From NCBI GenBank assembly GCA_021850745.1, contig JAJZKX010000015.1:1-14916 (forward strand): a stretch of 14,916 nt of DNA, in the 5' to 3' direction. Origin of the DNA: Thermoplasmata archaeon. Lineage in GTDB: Archaea > Thermoplasmatota > Thermoplasmata > Thermoplasmatales > Thermoplasmataceae. Positions 1 to 5,468 of the stretch are shown here, one piece after another. The notes under the pieces were generated by a model. The model was given only the letters and a program-made list of their open reading frames with translations. It was not told the origin of the DNA and searched no databases. The number at the start of each line of letters is the position of its first letter. Positions within the stretch are counted from its first letter, which is position 1. The translations under genes and the position numbers were made by a program.

Positions 1-354
1 AGCCCATTCAAATGTGTCCTCATGGGGTATTACAATTCCTGCAGGCGGTGAAGTCTCGACAGGAGCAATCAGCCCAATCCTGCTGAAGTCTTTGCCGTTG
101 GCCCGGAAATCCTGGGTGATAATGAGTAGGCAGGATTCTTTTTCTTTGGAGATAATTCCCTCGTTCACCCATTGGGATAGAAGGTCCCTTGACCTTGAAG
201 GCCCTCCCAGTTCAGGTAATGTAATGTGGGTTATATTGTACCGGCTCTCTTTAAGAAGCGACTCCTGTTCCTTTGTTATCACATCGAATGGTGGCGAGGT
301 AACATTCTTTAAGTCTCGGCGGAACACTAGTGGTTGAAAGGGCTTGATGATCAC
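1..354 (-). CDS. DUF1015 family protein, N-terminal part (cut by window edge)
   Basis: The gene starts at GTG 354 and stays open for 118 codons to base 1, so only the N-terminal third or less of a roughly 400-aa family is visible. The translation opens VIIKPFQPLVFRRD, then has SPPFDVITKEQ, a YNITHITLPE stretch, and near the edge a PHEDTFEW segment. This order (PF start, PP-[FY]-DV, YN-x-[VI]-x-[HR]-[LI]-x-LP, HE-x-T) is the one I associate with DUF1015. From memory, some DUF1015 relatives have been reported to phosphorylate free serine; whether this one does cannot be judged without the missing C-terminus. GTG is favoured because GAGG lies nine bases upstream. It begins 4 nt after the endonuclease IV stop and is almost certainly co-transcribed with it. 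The plus-strand reading frame over the same bases is an antisense shadow. Confidence 0.8.
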   Translation of the reverse strand, partial: MIIKPFQPLVFRRDLKNVTSPPFDVITKEQESLLKESRYNITHITLPELGGPSRSRDLLSQWVNEGIISKEKESCLLIITQDFRANGKDFSRIGLIAPVETSPPAGIVIPHEDTFEWA

Positions 355-358
355 TTGT

Positions 359-1198
359 TCAATCCTCTTTCAGTGCTGCATTCATTGCTGCGAGGTCCTT
401 CTCATAACCGCCCTCTCCAAGTGGTGTCTCAAGGTTCATGGGCGTGTCTGCGAACCTCATGTCATTGATGAAATTTGATATTCCGTCAATGCCGAGCATC
501 CCGTCGCCAATCTGCTCGTGCCGGTCCACTCTGCTATTAATGCCTTTCTTTGAATCGTTCAGGTGAAATCCCTTAAGTTTGTCCAGCCCAATGGTTGAGT
601 TGAAACGGTCCATTGTTTCAGCGTATCCCGATTTGCTCTTAATGTCATAGCCCGCAGCAAAAACGTGGCATGTGTCAAAACAAATACCGACCTTGCCCTT
701 AATCTGGATCTGGTCCAATATTTCGGCAAGCTGTTCAAACGTATGACCGACAGTTTTCCCCTGCCCGGCTGATGTTTCCAGCAGAATGGTGCATTTTTGC
801 CCGCTTTTGATAAGCTGGTTCAGGTTGTCTGCAATGTTCTTCAGGGCTTCCTTCTCTGAAGTGCCATTGGATGATCCGGGATGGAAAGTCAAGTAATCTA
901 TACCCAGAATGTCGGCGCGCCTGATTTCCTCCCCAAACGCCTCAATAACCTTTGACCGCAATTCCAAGTCTGGAGTTGCCATGTTCAGCAGGTAGGAAGC
1001 GTGTACCATGATTCCCTTCATCCCTCTTGATTTGACCTCATTCTGGAACTTTTCAACATCCTCCTTGAGGAGAGGTTTTGCCTTCCATTGCATCTGGTTC
1101 TTAGAAAATATCTGGAATGTTCTGAATGAGAATTTTGCTGCCCTCTCCGGTGAAAGGTATATCCCGCCTGCAGTTGATATGTGTCCTCCGATAAGCAT
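359..1198 (-). CDS. nfo: Endonuclease IV (AP endonuclease, TIM-barrel, Zn-dependent)
   Basis: This 279-aa protein should cleave the phosphodiester bond 5' to abasic sites and process 3' blocked ends in base excision repair, in the cytoplasm. Length matches the bacterial/archaeal family (about 280 aa). All nine expected metal ligands of the three-zinc site are visible: H66 (HASYL), H106 (FHPGSS), E141 (LETSAGQG), D175 and H178 (FDTCH), H212 (HLNDSK), D225 and H227 (DRHE), and E257 (LETPLG). The frame opens earlier at 1249, but ATG 1198 gives the usual N-terminus MLIGGHIS and avoids overlap with the upstream regulator gene; GGGAG lies 11 nt before it. It sits 28 nt after the TrmB-like gene and 4 nt before the DUF1015 gene, so the three form one leftward operon. 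Confidence 0.95.
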   Translation of the reverse strand: MLIGGHISTAGGIYLSPERAAKFSFRTFQIFSKNQMQWKAKPLLKEDVEKFQNEVKSRGMKGIMVHASYLLNMATPDLELRSKVIEAFGEEIRRADILGIDYLTFHPGSSNGTSEKEALKNIADNLNQLIKSGQKCTILLETSAGQGKTVGHTFEQLAEILDQIQIKGKVGICFDTCHVFAAGYDIKSKSGYAETMDRFNSTIGLDKLKGFHLNDSKKGINSRVDRHEQIGDGMLGIDGISNFINDMRFADTPMNLETPLGEGGYEKDLAAMNAALKED

Positions 1199-1226
1199 CT
1201 TTTCCGTAACTCCCAATCCCACCACG

Positions 1227-1940
1227 TTAAGCTGACTTCTCGCTCTCAATTATCATGTTGATAAACTGATAAACGTGCAAAGCTAGCGCAGGGTTGTCTG
1301 TGTAACCGCATGCATCCATCTCAGGACCAGCTATCATGGCCCTTATCTGGTCGCTCACAACATCGGTTGCAATGAGGCCTTCCTTTCTGAACACCTGGGT
1401 GTTTGGCGGAATCCTCTTGTTAGGTGGGGTGACAAAAGTAACCTTGACACCCCTCTTGATTGCATTGTCTATGTATTTCTTGAGGTCGGTCCTGATTTCC
1501 TTGACCTTAGGGGTGCATATGATGAGTTCCTTTTCGGTAAGGTTTACCATCTCAGCGAGCTTGCTCATGACCTGCTGGTTCCCGTAAATGGTGTATACAA
1601 GCTGCGGTTCGCCCTTTGATGGTAGCATGTCCTGAAGGTCCTTCAGGCTCCTGAAAAGCTTGTCAAATTTTTCCTGGAATTCTGACCTGATGCGGTTCAT
1701 GTCGTCAGGCTTGAACATTCTTGGCCTGCCGTCTGTTTCCTTGGCAAACCCCTTCTGTACCAGGGACTCCATGACCTTGTATGCGGATGTCCTCGGTATG
1801 TTTGCAGTATCCGCAACAGTGTCAGCGTTGGCAACACCGTGGTACACAAGTGCAACAAAGCCCTGGGCCTCATAGGATGAAAGGCCAAGGAGCTTTAGCA
1901 TTTCTGCTATTTTGCTGAGTTGCTCAGCATTAGCTTCCAT
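1227..1940 (-). CDS. TrmB-like transcriptional regulator, short form
   Basis: A 237-aa DNA-binding regulator. Residues about 10-75 form a winged helix-turn-helix of the TrmB type: LLGLSSYEAQGFVAL, then the recognition region NIPRTSAYKVMESLVQKGF, then a wing around GRPRMF. A charged, probably coiled-coil linker (about 80-105) follows. Residues about 112-235 resemble the phospholipase D-like effector domain of TrmB proteins (ELIICTPKVKEI, then VKVTFVTPP) without HKD catalytic motifs. Full-length TrmB sugar sensors are about 340 aa; this one lacks the extra C-terminal sugar-binding part, so its ligand is unknown. ATG 1940 is supported by a TATA-like box centred 25 nt upstream, which predicts a leaderless mRNA. 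It is first in the operon with nfo and divergent from the thioesterase operon, so either unit, or both, may be its target. Confidence 0.85.
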   Translation of the reverse strand: MEANAEQLSKIAEMLKLLGLSSYEAQGFVALVYHGVANADTVADTANIPRTSAYKVMESLVQKGFAKETDGRPRMFKPDDMNRIRSEFQEKFDKLFRSLKDLQDMLPSKGEPQLVYTIYGNQQVMSKLAEMVNLTEKELIICTPKVKEIRTDLKKYIDNAIKRGVKVTFVTPPNKRIPPNTQVFRKEGLIATDVVSDQIRAMIAGPEMDACGYTDNPALALHVYQFINMIIESEKSA

Positions 1941-1960
1941 AGCTAATAATATCTTGATTG

Positions 1961-1969
1961 TTTATATGA
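1961..1969 (-). promoter_or_regulatory. TATA-like box for the TrmB-like/nfo operon
   Basis: The minus strand reads TCATATAAA, centred about 25 nt before the ATG at 1940. Archaeal transcription normally starts about 25 nt from the box centre, so the transcript would begin at or very near the start codon. No Shine-Dalgarno sequence is seen before this ATG, which agrees with a leaderless mRNA. Confidence 0.6.
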
Positions 1970-2008
1970 TTTTCTTTGGTAGATATGACTTTTAAGACAA
2001 TGATTTTC
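1966..2008 (+). repeat. 9-bp direct repeat ATGATTTTC in the divergent promoter region
   Basis: ATGATTTTC occurs at 1966-1974 and again at 2000-2008, 34 nt apart start to start. The first copy overlaps the TATA-like box of the TrmB-like gene. It could be a regulator half-site, but the region is AT-rich and the repeat is short. Confidence 0.35.
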
Positions 2009-2035
2009 AGTGTTAATGTAAAATATTAATCTACT

Positions 2036-2052
2036 CAAATTTGATAAATTTG
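2036..2052. promoter_or_regulatory. Perfect 17-bp palindrome, candidate operator
   Basis: CAAATTT (2036-2042), spacer GAT, then AAATTTG (2046-2052) form a perfect inverted repeat with 7-bp arms. It lies between the two divergent TATA-like boxes, about 55-75 nt from each. This suits a dimeric winged-helix regulator, and the adjacent TrmB-like protein is the natural candidate. AT-rich composition makes chance palindromes more likely, so confidence is moderate. Confidence 0.45.
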
Positions 2053-2100
2053 TTGCTGCCATAACTATTAAAGTGATTGTTATTGACATATTTCATGGAT

Positions 2101-2110
2101 TATTTTAATA
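2101..2110 (+). promoter_or_regulatory. TATA-like box for the thioesterase operon
   Basis: TATTTTAATA is centred about 27 nt before the ATG at 2132, with no ribosome binding site in between. Leaderless transcription of the thioesterase-CoaBC-nitrilase operon is predicted. Confidence 0.6.
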
Positions 2111-2131
2111 ACTGGCCCATACCCATATTGC

Positions 2132-2536
2132 ATGAAAGAGCCTATTCTCAGCCTTCTGAAATCAGACAACTTCCTTAAAAACATAGATTTCACAATCGTC
2201 AGGGTGGAACCTGGATTGCTTGAGCTTTCCCTGCCACTTGGACAGAGTCTCCTCAGGCCTGGGGAAATCATGAACGGCGGTGCGATCATGACTGTCCTAG
2301 ATGCAGCCGGTGGATTGTGCGTCATGACCTATGGCGATGTTGCAAACGAGGTCACAATAAATATGAACACCAACTTCCTGCGTGCAGTGCGCAAAGGCCC
2401 ATTGACTGTAACAGCAAAAATCACCAAGAGGGGAAGAAATATAACGTTCAGCAAGATCGAATTACTGGACGGGGACGGGAAACTGTGCGCTGAAGCAACC
2501 GGTTCCTGGTTCATTGTGAAGCCTGAGGACTTATGA
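2132..2536 (+). CDS. PaaI-like hotdog-fold thioesterase
   Basis: This 134-aa protein belongs to the hotdog (4HBT/PaaI) family, whose members hydrolyse acyl-CoA thioesters in the cytoplasm, usually as tetramers. Length is typical. The family signature [HN]GG-x(6)-D appears as MNGGAIMTVLDAAGG (N48, G49, G50, D57), followed by strand-rich segments such as VTINMNTNFLRAV and GPLTVTAKITKRGRNITFSKIEL. The usual His of the HGG signature is Asn here; the acidic residue expected to act in catalysis (D57) is kept. The acyl substrate cannot be told from sequence. ATG 2132 fits the upstream TATA box. Its TGA overlaps the ATG of the CoaBC-like gene in ATGA (2533-2536), so the two are probably translationally coupled, which points to a role in CoA or acyl-CoA turnover. 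Confidence 0.85.
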   Translation: MKEPILSLLKSDNFLKNIDFTIVRVEPGLLELSLPLGQSLLRPGEIMNGGAIMTVLDAAGGLCVMTYGDVANEVTINMNTNFLRAVRKGPLTVTAKITKRGRNITFSKIELLDGDGKLCAEATGSWFIVKPEDL

Positions 2537-3750
2537 TAGATATAGACGAGACAAGGTTTGCAGGTGCCCTTTCGGGAAAGAAAGTTGTACTTGCCATAAC
2601 TGCCAGCATTTCAATTTACAGGATCCCCGACCTGATCAGGGACCTGAGAAGGGAAGGCGCTGAAGTGACTGTTGGAATGTCCAGGGAAGCAGCTTCTATG
2701 GTAAATCCAAACGTAATGGAATGGGCGTCCGAAAGGGAAGTGGTAACGGAAATTACCGGTTTCATAGAACATATCAGCTGTTTTGAAGGAAACCCCAAGA
2801 ACACTCTGCTTATGGTATGCCCGGCTTCCTATAACTTCATAGGGAAGGCAGCCTCCGGCATCTCAGACGATGTGCCGTCGCTTTTCTTTTCCTTTGCCCT
2901 TGGAAATGGGAATCCTGTTCTCATTGCACCTGTTATGCATGAAGGCATGATGGTCAACCCGATCAACAGCGCTAACCTCAAAAAGCTTGGGGAAGCTGGC
3001 GTTGCCATAGTTCCCCCAAAAATGCACTCTGAAAAGGCAAAGATCTCTGAAATCGATAAACTGGTTGACTATGCAGTCAGGTCACTGAGCCATCACCAGC
3101 TCTCTGGAAGGAAAGCCCTCATAATAGGGGGAAAGGGGGAGGAGAGAATTGACCCAGTGAGAAGCATTACAAACTCAGGAACTGGCACCACAGCTTGGTG
3201 GCTTGTGAGGAGCGCGTTCCGCCTGGGTGCTGAAAAGGTTGTTTTCATAGGGAATGCCCATCAGGGTGTCCCGGATTACGTAGAGTTCTTTCCGGCCGAA
3301 ACCATGCAAGAGTTTGAGAAGGGCACAGAAGAGGCTTTCTCCAGGAGTAAATTTGACCTGGTTGTGAATTCTGCCTCACTGCCCGATTACAGGCTGGAAA
3401 AAGCTTTCAGGGACAAGCTTGACAGCTCTGCCCCAGTGGAACTGAAACTTATCACAAGCAAAAAGCTAAACCACACCATAAGGAAGCACCATAAAGGATT
3501 GCTTGCAATATTCAAGCTTTCCAGGGAAACGGAACCTGAAGTGATCCGGAAAAGCTTCAGTGACATCGATCCTGACATCATTGTTTTCAATCCATTCACC
3601 GATGAAAAACTGCCATTCGGCCCGGTGAAGAATGAATATACATTCATCACAAGAAATGATGCAGTAAGGGCGGGCCACTTGTTCAAGCCGAAAATGGCAT
3701 TGAACCTGATGATACTTCTCTCTGAAAAATTAAGGAATGGTAAAGCTTGA
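2533..3750 (+). CDS. coaBC: CoaBC-like phosphopantothenoylcysteine synthetase/decarboxylase, divergent
   Basis: A 405-aa two-domain protein of the length usual for CoaBC, which ligates cysteine to phosphopantothenate and then decarboxylates it in CoA synthesis. The N-terminal flavoprotein (CoaC) half shows ITASISIYRIPDLIRDLRR (22-40), the active-site-like His in IEHISCF (H80), PASYNFIGKAASGI (97-110, Asn101), and PVMHEGMMVNP (133-143). The CoaB half begins near 190: GRKALIIGGKGEERIDPVR (192-210), NSASLPDYR (279-287) and Lys295. Oddities: the GR-rich cysteine loop of bacterial CoaC is absent (the region reads PPKMHSEKAK, close to what I remember of archaeal versions), and the usual SSGKMG of CoaB is SGTGTT (215-220). 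The protein may be an archaeal variant or a drifted paralogue. ATG 2533 overlaps the thioesterase stop by 4 nt. Confidence 0.8.
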   Translation: MIDIDETRFAGALSGKKVVLAITASISIYRIPDLIRDLRREGAEVTVGMSREAASMVNPNVMEWASEREVVTEITGFIEHISCFEGNPKNTLLMVCPASYNFIGKAASGISDDVPSLFFSFALGNGNPVLIAPVMHEGMMVNPINSANLKKLGEAGVAIVPPKMHSEKAKISEIDKLVDYAVRSLSHHQLSGRKALIIGGKGEERIDPVRSITNSGTGTTAWWLVRSAFRLGAEKVVFIGNAHQGVPDYVEFFPAETMQEFEKGTEEAFSRSKFDLVVNSASLPDYRLEKAFRDKLDSSAPVELKLITSKKLNHTIRKHHKGLLAIFKLSRETEPEVIRKSFSDIDPDIIVFNPFTDEKLPFGPVKNEYTFITRNDAVRAGHLFKPKMALNLMILLSEKLRNGKA

Positions 3751-4502
3751 AAGTTCTTTGCGTTCAGGCCCCTAGGCTGCAGGCCAATGAAGCCATGCCA
3801 TACCTAAGAAAAGTGCTGGGCAGGTTCAGCGAACATGAATTCCAGTTGGTTGCCTTTCCTGAAAAGTGGGTGACAAATGCTTTGCCAGAAACCGATTCCA
3901 CACTTCAGGAGATCTTAGACTATTTCCAGGATTTTTCAAGCTTGCATGGATGCACCGTCGTGCCCGGAAGCTTCTCAATGGAACGCAACGGAGAGCTTTA
4001 CAATTCCTCTCCATTCATACATGGCGGGAAATTAAAGGGGTTCCAGGACAAGATATCATTGTTCAAGCTTGAGAATGGCAGGTATGCAAGGGGAAACGAT
4101 GTTAAGATTTTCAGTGCAGGCAACATGAAGGTTGCCGTAGCTGTGTGCTACGACCTTGACTTCCCATATTTTGCCAAGATGGCGGTTGCCAACGGTGCGA
4201 GCCTTATTGTGAACCCATCACTTATAACTGCAGAATTCATGGAAATGTGGCACATCTATGTTAAGGGAAGATCTCTTGAAACAAGGCTTCCCGTAGTTTC
4301 TGTAAACTCCATATCTGAACCATTCCTTGGAGGGTCAATCATTACAAGAATGAAGCCGAGAAATGGCGGGATATTCCTTGAATGGGAAATCATCGGAAAG
4401 CATGAGGCGCAGATTGTTGAGACAAATCCTGAAGAAATGAGCGAATTTATAACTGCGCGCCAAGCTGAAGATCCCGGTTCATATAAACTGAATTCAAGGT
4501 AA
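3747..4502 (+). CDS. Carbon-nitrogen hydrolase (nitrilase superfamily amidase)
   Basis: This 251-aa cytoplasmic enzyme has the Glu-Lys-Cys triad of the nitrilase superfamily: E39 in AFPEKWV, K102 in FQDKISLF and C134 in VAVCYDLDFPYF. The stretch GASLIVNPSLI follows the nucleophile, as in family members, and the length of about 250 aa is normal for an amidase branch. These enzymes cleave or make C-N bonds of amides, ureides or nitriles; the substrate here is unknown. The likely start is TTG 3747, which overlaps the CoaBC stop in TTGA (3747-3750) and is preceded by AAGGAATGG. Because it is coupled to a CoA-synthesis gene, candidate substrates include pantothenate-pathway amides (beta-ureidopropionase or pantetheine-hydrolase-like activity), but this rests on context only. 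It ends 9 nt from the convergent alpha/beta hydrolase. Confidence 0.85.
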   Translation: MKVLCVQAPRLQANEAMPYLRKVLGRFSEHEFQLVAFPEKWVTNALPETDSTLQEILDYFQDFSSLHGCTVVPGSFSMERNGELYNSSPFIHGGKLKGFQDKISLFKLENGRYARGNDVKIFSAGNMKVAVAVCYDLDFPYFAKMAVANGASLIVNPSLITAEFMEMWHIYVKGRSLETRLPVVSVNSISEPFLGGSIITRMKPRNGGIFLEWEIIGKHEAQIVETNPEEMSEFITARQAEDPGSYKLNSR

Positions 4503-4511
4503 GTGGCAGGA

Positions 4512-5219
4512 TCATTCAGGCAGGAATTTGGCCAGAAGCTTTCCTACTTCTTCCGGATTTGTTGAGTGTGGTATGTGCCCTGCATCTTCCAGAATTTCCA
4601 ATTTGCTTCCCTGTATGTTTCTGTGGAGTTCTTCTGCATATTTCACCGGTATTAGCCGATCCTTCCCTCCCCAGATGACCAGCGTCCGGGCTCTGATGGA
4701 ATTCAATTCCTCATTAGTGACTTTCTCCCTTCCGGTTGCGTTGACCCTTACGAATTTTCTTATATATTCTACATTGTTCCTTGGATTCATTGCCATCACC
4801 CTCTGGACAAACTTCTCCTCATTATCCGGGGACTCTTCTCCGACAGTAGGGTTAATTCCTGCCGAGTCCATAAGAACGAGGCTTTCTGGATTCCCACCCG
4901 AGGCACAAAACCTCATGGAGACCCATCCTCCATATGAATTGCCTACCATTGAAAACCTTTCCAGGCCCAATTTCAATATGAGTTCCTTTAATGCCAGAAC
5001 CTGTTCCGCAATTGAGAAATCTTTCATGGGGATCTCCGTCCGGCCGTGGCCGCATAGGTCCGGCATGATCATCCGGATATGCTTCGGGAGCTGGCCTGCA
5101 AGCCTCAGCCAGTTGTTTCCTGAACCCCCAAGCCCATGCAGGAATACTACCGGATAAACCCCTTCGCGTTCAAGATAAGAGACTTTGCCACTGGAGAGTT
5201 GGATAACAGACCGTTCCAT
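4512..5219 (-). CDS. Alpha/beta-fold hydrolase
   Basis: A 235-aa alpha/beta hydrolase. From ATG 5219 the order is the oxyanion-hole motif HGLGG (28-32), PDLCGHGRT (53-61), nucleophile elbow GNSYGG with Ser95 (93-98), the acid Asp187 in WGGKDRLIP, and catalytic His215 in EDAGHIPH. This completes a Ser-Asp-His triad, so it is expected to be an active esterase, lipase-like or C-C bond hydrolase; the substrate is not evident. No signal peptide is seen, so it should be cytoplasmic. The frame can be extended to a TTG at 5237, but ATG 5219 is preferred because a TATA-like box lies about 30 nt upstream of it and only about 12 nt upstream of the TTG. It is monocistronic, divergent from PPDK and convergent with the nitrilase-family gene. 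Confidence 0.85.
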   Translation of the reverse strand: MERSVIQLSSGKVSYLEREGVYPVVFLHGLGGSGNNWLRLAGQLPKHIRMIMPDLCGHGRTEIPMKDFSIAEQVLALKELILKLGLERFSMVGNSYGGWVSMRFCASGGNPESLVLMDSAGINPTVGEESPDNEEKFVQRVMAMNPRNNVEYIRKFVRVNATGREKVTNEELNSIRARTLVIWGGKDRLIPVKYAEELHRNIQGSKLEILEDAGHIPHSTNPEEVGKLLAKFLPE

Positions 5220-5244
5220 GTTAATCGGCAATGCCAACTTTTCT

Positions 5245-5253
5245 AATAAAAAT
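5245..5253 (-). promoter_or_regulatory. TATA-like box for the alpha/beta hydrolase
   Basis: The minus strand reads ATTTTTATT, centred about 30 nt before ATG 5219, giving a leader of only a few bases. A second AT-rich block (minus-strand AATATATAAAA around 5283-5294) could serve a longer leader, so box assignment is tentative. Confidence 0.45.
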
Positions 5254-5309
5254 CGCCTCGGTAAAGCATAGTAAATTTCTTGTTTTTATATATTAAACAT
5301 ATTTTCCCC

Positions 5310-5406
5310 GTTATACGAGCTCAGCCTATTTATACTTTATCGCAAAATAGGACCTAAGCTAATGGCTTGATCCAAAGTTATACGATCATTTGGCAATAAG
5401 ATACGA
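5310..5406 (+). repeat. Repeated ATACGA words upstream of PPDK
   Basis: GTTATACGA occurs at 5310-5318 and again at 5377-5385, and the core ATACGA a third time at 5401-5406. Start-to-start spacing of the cores is 67 and 21 nt; 21 nt is close to two helical turns, as expected of a protein bound on one face. These may be regulator half-sites for PPDK or the divergent hydrolase. The words are short and chance cannot be excluded. Confidence 0.35.
5325..5351. promoter_or_regulatory. Inverted repeat CCTATTT-N13-AAATAGG upstream of PPDK
   Basis: Arms CCTATTT (5325-5331) and AAATAGG (5345-5351) are perfect complements around a 13-nt AT-rich spacer. It lies near the middle of the 249-nt divergent region between the alpha/beta hydrolase and PPDK, about 115 nt upstream of the PPDK start. 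It could be an operator; it lacks a following T-tract, so it is not an obvious terminator. Confidence 0.4.
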
Positions 5407-5442
5407 ATTTCGGCACAAATTAACATGAAGTCTGGTAAAACC

Positions 5443-5450
5443 TTTTTAAA
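5443..5450 (+). promoter_or_regulatory. TATA-like box for PPDK
   Basis: TTTTTAAA is centred about 22-23 nt before the GTG at 5469. No Shine-Dalgarno sequence precedes the GTG, so a leaderless or very short-leader transcript is likely. Confidence 0.55.
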
Positions 5451-5468
5451 GCCCCCAAATAAAAGAAC

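Noticed and set aside
14..337. Plus-strand open frame of 107 codons at the left edge
   Set aside because: The opposite strand reads as a DUF1015 N-terminus with a good ribosome site, which explains this stretch better.
4528..5157. Plus-strand open frame of 209 codons over the alpha/beta hydrolase
   Set aside because: The minus strand carries an intact Ser-Asp-His hydrolase with a suitable promoter; the plus-strand product has no family signature.
5354..5368. Short imperfect palindrome CTAAGCTAATGGCTT upstream of PPDK
   Set aside because: Only four pairable bases per arm; too short to call an operator in an AT-rich region.
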